From Microcella alkalica (lineage in GTDB: Bacteria; Actinomycetota; Actinomycetes; Actinomycetales; Microbacteriaceae), in contig NZ_JACGWX010000004.1 of assembly GCF_014137945.1 (NCBI RefSeq), positions 186,001 to 250,000 on the forward strand: DNA of 64,000 nucleotides, in the 5' to 3' direction. The position numbers and the translations under genes were made by a program. Shown piece after piece: positions 54,075-64,000 of this stretch. The notes under the pieces are model-generated. The model searched no databases and had not been told where the DNA came from. It worked only from the letters and a program-made list of their open reading frames with translations. How positions within the stretch are numbered: position 1 is the first letter of the stretch; each line of letters begins with the position of its first letter.

Positions 54075-55172
54075 GTGACGTTCACTTCCCGCAAGTCCGC
54101 GTTCAGCGGTCTCGCCCTTATCGGCGCCAGCGCGCTCGTGCTGGCCGGCTGCGCCGCCGCACCCGAGGCACCCGAAGAGCCCGCTCCCGGTGAGACGACC
54201 GAGGAGGCCCTCGACTTCTACCCCTGCATGGTCTCGGACGCGGGCGGCTTCGACGACAAGTCGTTCAACCAGGCCGGGTTCACCGGTCTGGAGGACGCCG
54301 CGAACGACCTCGGCGTCGAGTTCAACGCCATCGAGTCCCCCGACGAGAACGCGTACAATCCGAACGTCTCGAGCCTCGTGGACGAGGGTTGCGACCTGAT
54401 CGTGACGGTGGGCTTCCTGCTCGCCGAGGCCACGTCGGAGGCCTCCGCCGCCAACCCCGACATCAATTTCGCGATCATCGACGAGTTCGTCGAGGGCGAC
54501 AACGTCAAGCCGATCCAGTTCAACACCGTCGAGGCGGCGTTCCTCGCCGGCTACGCGGCCGCGAGCTACTCGCAGACCGGTTTCGTCGGGACTTTCGGCG
54601 GAATCCAGATCCCGCCGGTCACGATCTTCATGGACGGCTTCGTCCAGGGCGTCGAGTACCACAACGAGGTCAAGGGCACCAGTGTCCAGGCTCTCGGCTG
54701 GGACTTCGACGCGCAGACCGGCGCGTTCACCGGCGGCTTCGCTCCCGGCACCGAGGCGCTCACGACGGCTCAGGGCCTCATCGACCAGAACGTCGACGTG
54801 CTCCTGCCCGTCGGCGGCCCGATCTACCAGAGCGCCGCGGAGGCCATTCGCGACTCCGGCCGTGAGATCGCCCTCATCGGCGTCGACTCCGACGTCTTCG
54901 AGACCGACCCCTCGGTCGCCGACCTGCTGCTGACCTCGGTTCTCAAGAACATCGCTGTCGGCGTCTACGACGTCACGACGAGCGCCGCCGACGGCTCGTT
55001 CGACAACAGCCCGTTCGTCGGCACGCTCGAGAACGGCGGCCTCGGCCTTGCGCCGTTCCACGACTTCGAGTCGAAGGTCAGCCCCGACCTCGCCGCGGAG
55101 CTCGAGGAAGTCACCGCCGGGATCATTGACGGCTCGATCGAGGTCACCTCGCCCGCGTCGCCCGGCCAGTAG
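54075..55172 (+). CDS. BMP-family (PnrA-like) nucleoside-binding lipoprotein
   Basis: A 365-residue ABC importer receptor. Signal peptide with lipobox LAGC, Cys26. The mature protein has the BMP family sequence MVSDAGGFDDKSFNQAGFTGLEDA near residues 52-75, with the nucleoside-contacting Asp and Asn, and GWDFDAQTGAFTGGF near 211. Relatives bind purine and pyrimidine nucleosides, fitting the downstream salvage genes. GTG start behind TGGAGGA. It is followed by a perfect terminator before the ATPase gene, so it may be made in excess of the other subunits. Confidence 0.9.
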   Translation: MTFTSRKSAFSGLALIGASALVLAGCAAAPEAPEEPAPGETTEEALDFYPCMVSDAGGFDDKSFNQAGFTGLEDAANDLGVEFNAIESPDENAYNPNVSSLVDEGCDLIVTVGFLLAEATSEASAANPDINFAIIDEFVEGDNVKPIQFNTVEAAFLAGYAAASYSQTGFVGTFGGIQIPPVTIFMDGFVQGVEYHNEVKGTSVQALGWDFDAQTGAFTGGFAPGTEALTTAQGLIDQNVDVLLPVGGPIYQSAAEAIRDSGREIALIGVDSDVFETDPSVADLLLTSVLKNIAVGVYDVTTSAADGSFDNSPFVGTLENGGLGLAPFHDFESKVSPDLAAELEEVTAGIIDGSIEVTSPASPGQ

Positions 55173-55189
55173 TCCCAACCGGAAGCACC

Positions 55190-55222
55190 CCGGGGGAGGC
55201 CAGCGCTGCTGGCCTCCCCCGG
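55190..55222 (+). terminator. Rho-independent terminator after the BMP gene
   Basis: A perfect 15-bp stem, CCGGGGGAGGCCAGC with GCTGGCCTCCCCCGG, 3-nt loop GCT, followed by TCCTGTTTT. One of the few hairpins here with a T-rich tail. The 205 bp from it to the ATPase gene should hold either read-through sequence or a second promoter. Confidence 0.9.
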
Positions 55223-55427
55223 TCCTGTTTTCCGGCTCCGCCGCTCGCCGCCGGCGCCCTCGCCGGTCTGCTCAGATGCGCAGATCACTGCTCAGATACC
55301 GGAACCGGCGCTCCCGTACAGTGGAGCATCGGGCTCGCGGCGGTCGCCCTGAACGCGGCATCCTCCCGACCCCCTCAGCTCACGGACAGCGCCGACTCCA
55401 CCCCGACGGCGCGGGAAGGCGCGGAGC

Positions 55428-56938
55428 ATGAAACTCGAGCTTCGTGGCATCACCAAGCGCTTCGGCGCGCTGGTCGCCAACGACCACATCGACCTCGCGG
55501 TCGAGCCCGGCGAGATCCACTGCCTGCTCGGTGAGAACGGTGCGGGCAAATCCACGCTCATGAACGTCCTGTACGGCCTCTACCAGGCCGACGAGGGCCA
55601 GATCCTCCTCGACGACGCGGTTCAGAGCTTCTCCGGCCCCGGCGACGCGATGAGCGCCGGCATCGGCATGGTGCACCAGCACTTCATGCTCATCCCCGTC
55701 TTCACCGTCGCGGAGAACGTCATGCTGGGCAACGAGTCGACCAAGCCGGGCGGTCTCCTCGATCTCGAGGAGGCCCGATCGAAGGTCGAGGAGATCTCTG
55801 CCCGCTTCGGCTTCGACATCGACCCGGATGCGCGCATCGAGGACCTCCCCGTCGGCGTCCAGCAGCGAGTCGAGATCATCAAGGCGCTCTCGCGCAACGC
55901 GAACGTGCTCGTCTTCGACGAGCCGACCGCCGTGCTCACTCCCCAGGAGACGGATGAGCTCATGGCGATCATGCGCCAGCTCCGCGACGAGGGCACGTCG
56001 ATCGTCTTCATCACTCACAAGCTGCGTGAGGTCCGAGAGGTCGCCGATCGGATCACGGTCATCCGTCTGGGGAAGGTCGTCGGGGAGGCGGCGCCGACCG
56101 CGACGAACGCCGAGCTGGCCTCCCTCATGGTCGGCCGCGCCGTGGATCTCACGGTCGACAAGGGCCCGGCCGCCCCGGGGGACGACGCGCTCGTCGTGCG
56201 CGATCTGACCGTCACCGACCTCAGAGGCCAGGTGCTCGTGGACGGCGTGTCCTTCTCGCTGCGACGCGGTGAGATCCTCGCCATCGCGGGCGTGCAGGGA
56301 AACGGCCAGACCGAGCTCACCGAGGCGATCATGGGTCTGCAGCACCGGGTCCATGGGTCGATCTCCCTCGACGGCGAGGAGCTCATCGGGCGCTCCACGC
56401 GCGGCGTGCTCGATGCCGGCGTCGGCTTCGTGCCGGAGGATCGTAAGGAGGACGGCCTGATCGCCGAGATGACGATCGCGGAGAACCTCATGCTCGATCG
56501 GTCCACGAGCGAGCCCTTCGTGAAGCGCGGCACGCTCCAGCTGGCCGATCTCGCTCGATTCGCGGAGGAGAAGGTGCGCGAGTTCGACGTCAGGGCGCAG
56601 GGGATCGCCACGCGCGTCGGCCGCCTCTCCGGCGGCAACCAGCAGAAGGTCGTCCTCGCACGCGAGCTCAGCCGCGACCTGAGGCTCTTCATCGCCGCGC
56701 AGCCCACTCGGGGGCTCGACGTCGGCTCGATCGAGTTCGTGCACAAGCGCATCGTCGAGACGCGCGATTCCGGGGTCCCGGTCATCGTCGTCTCGACCGA
56801 GCTCGACGAGGTCGTCGCGCTCGCCGACCGCATCGCGGTCATGTACCGCGGCCGCATCGTGGGCATCGTGCCCGGCGACACGCCCCGCGCGACCCTCGGA
56901 CTGATGATGGCCGGCGAGACGCCGGCGGAGGTGGCCGC

Positions 56939-56942
<4 letters not shown>
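55428..56942 (+). CDS. Nucleoside ABC importer ATPase, tandem ATP-binding domains
   Basis: A 504-residue ATPase of the simple sugar/nucleoside (CUT2, BMP-linked) class with two ABC domains. Domain 1 has Walker A GENGAGKST near residue 37, LPVGVQQRVEIIKAL as a variant signature and VLVFDEPTAVLTPQE. Domain 2 has the degenerate Walker A GVQGNGQTEL near 287 and the canonical signature LSGGNQQKVVLAREL near 402. Such split-activity pairs are normal in this family. Overlaps the permease gene by 4 nt. Confidence 0.92.
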
Positions 56943-58203
<1,261 letters not shown>

Positions 58204-58207
<4 letters not shown>

Positions 58208-59514
58208 CCGCTGCACCCGCGACCACCGCGCCCTCCACGACGACGGCGAGCGGAGCATCCCCCATCACGGTCCGGAGCTGGAAGGCCCCGATCGGATTCG
58301 CGATCTTCACCGCGATCGCCATCCTGCTGTTCTTCGTCGTCGGTCGGCCCGACCTCGAGGGCGGCAACCCCACGACCACATACCGGCTGTCGGAGGCGCG
58401 AGACGCCATCCAGCTTCCTCCCCTGACCCTCGGGCTGGCCGAGACCACGATCGTGGTCGTTCTGCTCATGGCCGCAGCGACCGTCGGCACCGTTCTGCTC
58501 TCGCGTGCGTCGGTCCGGGTGCCGCTGTGGCTCACGACGGTGTTCGCCGTGCTCTTCCTCGTCGGCTTTCTGACGTGGGCCGCCGCCGGTGCCACCGTGC
58601 CGATGATCGGCCTTCTCGCCGGGGCGCTCACCGTCAGCACGCCGCTCATCTTCGGCTCGCTCGGCGGTGTGATCTCCGAGCGCGTCGGCGTCGTCAACAT
58701 CGCCATCGAGGCCCAGCTACTCGGCGGCGCCTTCATGGCCGCGATGCTCGGCAGCCTCACCGGCAGCCCGTACGTGGGCCTGCTCGGCGCGATGGTCGCC
58801 GGAGCGCTCGTGTCGGTCGTGCTCGCGGCGTTCGCGATCAAGTACTTCGTCGACCAGGTCATCGTCGGCGTCGTGCTCAACGTGCTCGTCCTCGGCCTCA
58901 CGAGCTTCCTTTACTCCACCGTCATGGTGCCGAACGCCGAGACGTTCAACTCGCCCGTGAAGTTCGAGCGCATCGCCATCCCGCTGCTGAGCGAGATCCC
59001 GGTCCTCGGGCCGATCCTGTTCCGGCAGACGGTCATCGTCTACCTCATGTACATCGCGATCTTCCTGGTGTGGTTCGGGCTCTTCAAGACGCGCTGGGGC
59101 CTGCGGCTCCGCGCGGTGGGCGAGCACCCGACCGCCGCCGACACGGTCGGCATCAACGTGCGGGCGACCCGATTCTGGAACGTCCTCCTGGCCGGCGCGA
59201 TCGTCGGCGGAGGCGGTGCCTTCTTCACTCTCGCCGCGGTCGGCTCGTTCGGCAAGGACATGACCAACGGCGCCGGTTTCATCGCCCTCGCCGCCGTGAT
59301 CTTCGGCCGCTGGGATCCGATCCGCGCGACCCTCGCGGCCCTGCTGTTCGGCTTCGCGACGAACCTGCAGTCGACGCTGTCGATCGTGGGGTCGCCCGTG
59401 CCGAGCGAGTTCATGCTCATGCTCCCGTACGTCGTGACGATCGTCGCGGTCGCCGGCTTCGTCGGGCTCTCCCGACCGCCTGCGGCGTCCGGCAAGCCGT
59501 ACATGAAGGCCTGA
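58204..59514 (+). CDS. Nucleoside ABC importer permease (second)
   Basis: A 436-residue partner permease. After a Thr/Ala-rich start and one helix, it shows FGSLGGVISERVGVVNIAIEAQLLGG (conserved from GVISERVGVVNIAIEGQ-like motifs) near 155-180, and the cytoplasmic loop LRAVGEHPTAADTVGINVR near 300. GTG start overlaps the previous stop. Forms the channel heterodimer. Cytidine deaminase begins 17 nt downstream. Confidence 0.9.
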
Positions 59515-59531
59515 GCGGAGCGATCGAGCAC

Positions 59532-59957
59532 ATGACAGGACCGACGACGCCCGCATCCGGCTCGATCGACTGGGACGCGCTCCGGGCCGTCGCGCTCGAA
59601 GCGATGGGCAAGGCCTACGTGCCGTACTCGAAGTTCCCCGTGGGCGTCGCCGCGATCGTCGACGACGGCCGCATCATCGCGGGCTGCAACGTCGAGAACG
59701 CCTCTTACGGACTGACGCTGTGCGCGGAGTGCGCGCTCGTGTCGACGCTGCACATGACCGGCGGAGGCCGACTCGTCGCCTTCACGTGCGTCGACGGCAA
59801 CGGCGGCGCCCTCATGCCCTGCGGTCGCTGCCGCCAGCTGCTGTTCGAGCACTCGGCCGAGGGCATGCTGCTCGAGACCGTCTCGGGCATCAGGACCATC
59901 GACGAGGTCCTGCCGGATGCGTTCGGGCCCCGCACGCTGGAGGAATACCGCTCATGA
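59532..59957 (+). CDS. cdd: Cytidine deaminase
   Basis: A 141-residue zinc enzyme converting cytidine and deoxycytidine to uridine compounds. It has AYVPYSKFPVGVAAIVDDG near 28-46, the catalytic Cys-Ala-Glu in TLCAECALVSTL near 64 (tetrameric type with C-A-E), and the zinc pair PCGRCRQLLFE near 97-107. It follows the importer and overlaps the phosphorylase gene (ATGA), so nucleoside import and deamination are co-expressed. Confidence 0.95.
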   Translation: MTGPTTPASGSIDWDALRAVALEAMGKAYVPYSKFPVGVAAIVDDGRIIAGCNVENASYGLTLCAECALVSTLHMTGGGRLVAFTCVDGNGGALMPCGRCRQLLFEHSAEGMLLETVSGIRTIDEVLPDAFGPRTLEEYRS

Positions 59958-61255
59958 GCATCGAACCGTTCGACGTCGTCGACCTCATCCGCACCAAGCG
60001 CGACAAGGGAGCCCTGACGACGGCGCAGATCCAGTGGATGATCGACGCGTACACGCGCGGCTACGTCGCCGACGAGCAGATGTCGGCGATGACCATGGCG
60101 ATCTTCCTCAACGGCATGACGCGCGAGGAGGTGCGCGACATGACGTTCGCGATGGTCGCCTCCGGCACGCGCCTCGACTTCTCCGGTCTCTCCAAGCGCA
60201 CGACCGACAAGCACTCCACGGGCGGAGTGGGCGACAAGATCACGCTGCCGCTCGCGCCGCTCGTCGCGTCGTTCGGTGTCGCAGTGCCGCAGCTCTCCGG
60301 CCGCGGGCTCGGTCACACCGGCGGCACGCTCGACAAGCTCGAGAGCATCCCGGGCTGGCGTGCGAACGTGACCGTCGACGAGATGATGGCGCAGCTCGAG
60401 AGTGCCGGTGCCGTCGTGTGCGCCGCGGGCTCGGGCCTCGCGCCCGCCGACAGCAAGCTCTACGCGCTGCGCGACATCGCGGGGACCGTCGAGTGCATCC
60501 CGCTCATCGCCTCCTCGATCATGTCCAAGAAGATCGCCGAGGGCACGGCCGCGCTCGTGCTCGACGTCAAGTTCGGCTCGGGCGCCTTCCTCAAGGACAT
60601 CGAGCAGTCGCGGGAGCTCGCGAAGGTCATGGTGCGTCTCGGTGAGGATGCCGGGGTCGCGACGCGCGCGGTGCTCACGAACATGAACGTGCCGCTGGGA
60701 CTCGCGATCGGCAACGCCAACGAGGTGCGCGAGTCCGTCGAGGTGCTCGCGGGCGGCGGACCCGCCGACGTCGTCGAGCTCACCGTGACGCTCGCCCGCC
60801 ACATGCTCGAGCTCGCGGGGGTCACCGACGCCGACGTCGAGGGCGCGCTACGGAGCGGACGGGCGATGGATTCCTGGAACGCGATGATCCGCGCGCAGGG
60901 CGGCGATCCCGATGCGCCGATGGCGGAGGCGAACGAGCACCACGTCGTCACGGCCGACCGCGACGGCGTCCTCCTCGAGCAGCAGGCCCTGCCCTTCGGC
61001 ATCGCCGCCTGGCGTCTCGGCGCCGGGCGCGCCCGCAAGGAGGACCCGGTGGATCACGCCGCGGGCATCGACCTGCACGCGAAGCCCGGCGACGCCGTGA
61101 CGAAGGGGCAGCCGCTGTTCACCATGCACGCGAACGACGCGGCGCGGTTCGACCGCGCGCTCGAGGCGCTCGAAGACGGCTACCGCATCGGCGACGAGGG
61201 TGACGAGGTCGTCACGGGCGGGCCGCTCATCGCGGGGGTCGTCGAGGCGGACTAG
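59954..61255 (+). CDS. deoA: Pyrimidine-nucleoside / thymidine phosphorylase
   Basis: A 433-residue enzyme splitting uridine or thymidine with phosphate into base and (deoxy)ribose 1-phosphate. The family signature SGRGLGHTGGTLDKLESIPG lies near 115-134, KHSTGGVGDK near 81-90, and SSIMSKKIAEGTAALVLDVK near 187-206 includes the phosphate-site lysines. Whether it prefers uridine or thymidine cannot be told. Its stop is 25 nt from the convergent nucleoside hydrolase stop; a 12-bp palindrome CGACCGCGGTCG sits in the gap. Confidence 0.93.
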   Translation: MSIEPFDVVDLIRTKRDKGALTTAQIQWMIDAYTRGYVADEQMSAMTMAIFLNGMTREEVRDMTFAMVASGTRLDFSGLSKRTTDKHSTGGVGDKITLPLAPLVASFGVAVPQLSGRGLGHTGGTLDKLESIPGWRANVTVDEMMAQLESAGAVVCAAGSGLAPADSKLYALRDIAGTVECIPLIASSIMSKKIAEGTAALVLDVKFGSGAFLKDIEQSRELAKVMVRLGEDAGVATRAVLTNMNVPLGLAIGNANEVRESVEVLAGGGPADVVELTVTLARHMLELAGVTDADVEGALRSGRAMDSWNAMIRAQGGDPDAPMAEANEHHVVTADRDGVLLEQQALPFGIAAWRLGAGRARKEDPVDHAAGIDLHAKPGDAVTKGQPLFTMHANDAARFDRALEALEDGYRIGDEGDEVVTGGPLIAGVVEAD

Positions 61256-61280
61256 GCCGACCGCGGTCGCCGAGCGCTCC

Positions 61281-62228
61281 CTACAGCTCCACCGCCCCGA
61301 TGCGCTCGAGCGCGTCGACGACGAGCGCCCAGAAGCGGTCGTTGTCGATGTCGAGGGCGACCTGCGTCGTGCATCCCTCAGGCGCGGGGCCGCGCAGATC
61401 GGCGACGGTCATGCCGAGCGTGAGCCCGCCCGTCAGCTCGACATCGAGCGGCGCCTTCACAACTCGCAACAGCGACGGGTCGATGAGGTAGGCGACCGCG
61501 CACGGGTCGTGCACGGGCGGGTGGTCGAAGCCCTGCGCGTCCTTGTAGGAGTGCGCGAAGAACTCCAGCAGCTCGCCGACGAACCGGGCGGGCGCCGTGC
61601 CGACCGCCGCGATGCGCGCGGCAACCTCGTCTGTCGCGAGCGCCTGATGGGTCGCGTCGAGACCGATCATCGTGAGCGGCCATGGCTCGTTGAACACGAT
61701 GTGGGCGGCCTCGGGGTCGATGATGATGTTGAACTCGGCGACGGCGCTCCAGTTGCCGACGTGCACGCCGCCGCCCATGAGGACGACCTGCTTGACGCGC
61801 TCGGCGAGGCGGGGCTCCTTCCTCACCGCGATGGCGATGTTGGTGAGCGCGCCCGTCGGCACGAGCGAGACCGTCTTCGGCGGGTGGCTCATGACGATGT
61901 CGATGATGAGGTCGACCGCGTGGCGGGCATCGAGCTCGACCGCCGGCTCGGGGAGGGCCGGGCCGTCGAGGCCCGATTCTCCGTGGATGTCCGGAGCGGT
62001 CTCGATGGTGCGCACGAGCGGGCGGTGGGCTCCGCGCGCGATCGGCACGGCATCCATGCCGATGACGCGCGCGACCGAGAGCGTGTTGCGCGTGACCTTC
62101 TCGATCGTCTGATTCCCCATGACGGTCGTGACGGCGAGCAGCTCGATCTCCGGTGAGCCATGGGCGAGCAGCATCGCAACCGCGTCGTCGTGGCCGGGGT
62201 CGCAATCGAGGATGATCTTCTCGGGCAT
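61281..62228 (-). CDS. Nucleoside hydrolase, IunH family
   Basis: A 315-residue calcium-dependent N-ribohydrolase. The N-terminal DCDPGHDDAVAMLLA near residues 8-22 supplies the catalytic and metal aspartates. VPTGALTNIAIA near 123, MGGGVHVGNWSAVAEFNI near 151 and the late VHDPCAVAYLI near 239 are family motifs. It releases bases from nucleosides independently of phosphate, complementing the phosphorylase. It is divergent from the adenosine deaminase gene across 63 bp. Confidence 0.93.
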   Translation of the reverse strand: MPEKIILDCDPGHDDAVAMLLAHGSPEIELLAVTTVMGNQTIEKVTRNTLSVARVIGMDAVPIARGAHRPLVRTIETAPDIHGESGLDGPALPEPAVELDARHAVDLIIDIVMSHPPKTVSLVPTGALTNIAIAVRKEPRLAERVKQVVLMGGGVHVGNWSAVAEFNIIIDPEAAHIVFNEPWPLTMIGLDATHQALATDEVAARIAAVGTAPARFVGELLEFFAHSYKDAQGFDHPPVHDPCAVAYLIDPSLLRVVKAPLDVELTGGLTLGMTVADLRGPAPEGCTTQVALDIDNDRFWALVVDALERIGAVEL

Positions 62229-62291
62229 GAGCCGAGCCTAGAGCTCGCCGAGCGGGGTCACGACGCGGTAACGAACCGGTAGGTTTGAGTC

Positions 62292-63431
62292 ATGACGACG
62301 GCGACGACCACGACCCCGCTGCCCGGGACGGACACGGTGCTCGAGCTTCTGCCGAAGGTGTCGCTGCACGACCACCTCGACGGGGGCCTGCGCCCTCAGA
62401 CGATCATCGAGCTCGCCGAGGAGGCTGGCGTCGAGCTGCCCACGACCGATGCCGACGAGCTCGCCGCCTGGTTCGCCGAGAAGAGCAACTCCGGCTCGCT
62501 CGTGGAGTACCTGAAGACCTTCGACATCACGACCGCCGTCATGCAGACGCGCGAGGGCCTCGAGCGCGTCGCCCGCGAGGCCGTGCTCGACCTCGCCGCG
62601 GACGGCGTCGTCTGGGGCGAGATCCGATGGGCCCCCGAGCAGCACCTCACGCGCGGGCTGAGCCTCGACGAGACGGTGGAGGCCGTGCAGGCGGGCCTCG
62701 ATGCGGGCGTCGCCGAGGCGCGATCGCTCGGCCAGCGCATCCGCGTCGGTCAGATCGTGAGCGCCATGCGCCACGCCGATCGCGGCCTCGAGATCGCCGA
62801 GCTCGCCGTGCGCCACCGCGACAACGGGGTCGTCGGCTTCGACATCGCCGGCGCGGAGGCGGGCTTCCCGGCCGGCCGCATGCGCGACGCCTTCGACCTC
62901 CTCGCCGCGAGCTTCTTCCCCGCGACCGTGCACGCGGGCGAGGCGGACGGGCTCGAGTCGATCCGCGGCGCCCTGCTCGACGGGCGCGCGCTGCGCCTCG
63001 GCCACGGCGTGCGCCTCGCCGAGGACATCGACATCACGACCGAGGGAGAGTCGACGTTCGCGCGCCTCGGAACCCTCGCCGAGTGGGTGAAGGACCGCGG
63101 CATCGCCCTCGAGACGAGCCCGAGCTCGAACCTGCAGACGGGTGCGATCGCGCAGTGGGGCGACGAGCTCGTCGACCACCCTCTCGATCTCTTCTACCAG
63201 CTCGGCTTCCGCGTGACCGTCAACACCGACAACCGGCTCATGAGCGGCACGACCCTGAGCCGAGAGCTCGCGCTCGTCGCCGACGCGTTCGGCTACGGCG
63301 TCGCGGACATCCTCGCCTTCCAGCTCAACGCGGCCGAGGCGGCGTTCCTCCCCGTGGAGGACCGCGTCGAGCTCGCCGAGATGCTCGTCGAGGGCTTCGA
63401 GGCCGCCCTGGCGGGTGAGCACGCCGGATGA
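62292..63431 (+). CDS. add: Adenosine deaminase
   Basis: A 379-residue zinc enzyme making inosine from adenosine. Metal ligands are in SLHDHLDGGLRPQT near residue 18 and TVHAGEADG near 213; the catalytic Glu-adjacent and Asp residues are in SPSSNLQTGA near 278 and VNTDNRLMSGTTLS near 313. ATG lacks a good Shine-Dalgarno, and a TAGGTT -10-like box ends 6 nt upstream, so a leaderless start is possible. The stop overlaps the PTS IIA start. Confidence 0.93.
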   Translation: MTTATTTTPLPGTDTVLELLPKVSLHDHLDGGLRPQTIIELAEEAGVELPTTDADELAAWFAEKSNSGSLVEYLKTFDITTAVMQTREGLERVAREAVLDLAADGVVWGEIRWAPEQHLTRGLSLDETVEAVQAGLDAGVAEARSLGQRIRVGQIVSAMRHADRGLEIAELAVRHRDNGVVGFDIAGAEAGFPAGRMRDAFDLLAASFFPATVHAGEADGLESIRGALLDGRALRLGHGVRLAEDIDITTEGESTFARLGTLAEWVKDRGIALETSPSSNLQTGAIAQWGDELVDHPLDLFYQLGFRVTVNTDNRLMSGTTLSRELALVADAFGYGVADILAFQLNAAEAAFLPVEDRVELAEMLVEGFEAALAGEHAG

Positions 63432-63880
63432 CGCTGCCCGAGCTCGCCGACCGGGCGATCGTCCTGCGCGCGCGAGCCGCCGACTGGCGGGAGGCCGTGC
63501 GCATCGCCGGCGATGCCCTCGTCGACAGCGGGTGCACGACGAGCGAGTACACCGACGCGATGATTCGCATGGTCGAGGATCACGGGCCGTACATCGTCAT
63601 CGCTCCCGGTCTCGCGCTCGCGCACGCGCGCCCCGGGGGAGCCGTCCGATGCGACGGCCTGTCGGTCGTGACGCTCGCCGGGCCCGTCGATTTCGGTCAC
63701 GCCCACCACGACCCGGTGCGAGTCGTCATCGGCCTCGCCGGGGTGGCGCCGGATGCCCACCTCGCCGCCGTCGCGGCCCTCGCGAACGCCTTCAACGACT
63801 CGGCCGCGATCTCCGCGGTCGCCGACGCTCCGACCCGCGAGGCCGTCCGCGCCATCCTCGAGCGCTCGGAGCGCTCGTGA
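63428..63880 (+). CDS. PTS EIIA component (fructose/mannitol/ascorbate-type)
   Basis: A 150-residue phosphocarrier. The phosphorylated histidine lies in IAPGLALAHARPGGAV (His near residue 66), matching the PTS_EIIA_2 class; the second helper histidine is likely in HAHHDPVRVVIGL near 97. It receives phosphate from HPr and passes it to EIIB. It overlaps adenosine deaminase by 4 nt and EIIB by 4 nt. Sequence of the substrate-specific IIC lies beyond the window. Confidence 0.88.
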   Translation: MTLPELADRAIVLRARAADWREAVRIAGDALVDSGCTTSEYTDAMIRMVEDHGPYIVIAPGLALAHARPGGAVRCDGLSVVTLAGPVDFGHAHHDPVRVVIGLAGVAPDAHLAAVAALANAFNDSAAISAVADAPTREAVRAILERSERS

Positions 63881-64000
63881 AGATCGTGACGATCTGCGGC
63901 GCCGGAATCGGATCGAGCGGCATCCTCAAGGTCAACGCCGAGCGCGTGCTGCAGCGCCTCGGCCTGGAGGCGACCGTCGTCGCCGCCGACATCGGCTCCG
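63877..64000 (+). CDS. PTS EIIB component, ascorbate/galactitol-type (3'-truncated by window edge)
   Basis: Only the first ~41 codons are visible. The start KIVTICGAGIGSSGIL includes the P-loop with the phosphocysteine (Cys7) typical of the lactose/ascorbate EIIB fold. GTG start overlaps the EIIA stop. The class suggests an UlaA-type EIIC downstream and a sugar-acid-like or unusual substrate. Confidence 0.8.
   Translation, partial: MKIVTICGAGIGSSGILKVNAERVLQRLGLEATVVAADIGS

Noticed and set aside
61258-61269. 12-bp palindrome CGACCGCGGTCG as a terminator
   Set aside because: It has no loop, so it cannot form a stable hairpin; chance is likely in GC-rich DNA.

Overview
This is a high-GC chromosomal window from an actinomycete. 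The gene content suggests Microbacteriaceae: GTG and TTG starts are common, genes overlap by ATGA, GTGA or TGATG, and the window carries a type-b sdhCDAB operon, DUF4032, CAP and BrkB proteins and AbiEi/DUF559 proteins. Taxonomy is inferred from gene content only. No rRNA, replication origin, phage, complete insertion sequence or CRISPR array was seen. About 65 protein genes and one tRNA-Thr are annotated.

Layout. 0-3.6 kb: the 3' part of a family-5 solute-binding protein gene, a LacI regulator and a beta-hydroxyacid dehydrogenase. 3.9-20.9 kb: an accessory catabolic island. It starts with a complete branched-chain-type ABC importer (two permeases, binding protein, two ATPases), then a YtcJ-like amidohydrolase, a RidA protein, a second beta-hydroxyacid dehydrogenase, a creatinase-like M24 protein and a zinc alcohol dehydrogenase. 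On the opposite strand lie a VOC protein, an FCD/GntR regulator, an aldehyde dehydrogenase and a second RidA. Divergent from these are a fused alpha-beta 2-oxoacid dehydrogenase E1 and its E2. The whole looks like import and oxidation of an unidentified, probably nitrogen-containing, carboxylic substrate. 20.9-33.9 kb: mostly housekeeping and envelope genes (DUF4032, a MsiK-type ATPase, DsbA-like protein, tRNA-Thr, CAP protein, Gfo/Idh/MocA oxidoreductase, PBP4, nicotinamidase, ABC exporters). 34-37.6 kb: ribD-ribE-ribBA-ribH behind an FMN riboswitch. 37.6-43.0 kb: a SorC regulator divergent from glpD-glpF-glpK. 43.0-44.5 kb: an AbiEi/DUF559 gene enclosed by perfect inverted repeats and two minisatellites. 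44.5-48.9 kb: HAD, GNAT, trpS, xthA and BrkB genes. 49-52.6 kb: sdhCDAB. 52.7 kb: manC. 54-64 kb: a nucleoside module with a BMP-type ABC importer, cytidine deaminase, pyrimidine nucleoside phosphorylase, nucleoside hydrolase and adenosine deaminase, the last overlapping PTS IIA and IIB genes at the window edge.

How the parts work together. The island couples uptake to oxidation and decarboxylating transfer to CoA. An operator-like palindrome lies inside the E1-E2 promoter spacer, and a near-identical copy lies before the divergent operon that encodes the GntR regulator, which suggests autoregulated, substrate-responsive control. The nucleoside module imports nucleosides, deaminates them and splits base from sugar. 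The most promising leads for new biology are the island's unknown substrate and its M24 protein lacking one metal ligand, the inverted-repeat-bounded DUF559 locus, and the adenosine deaminase-PTS coupling. All assignments come from reading the sequence and family motifs; no database search was run.
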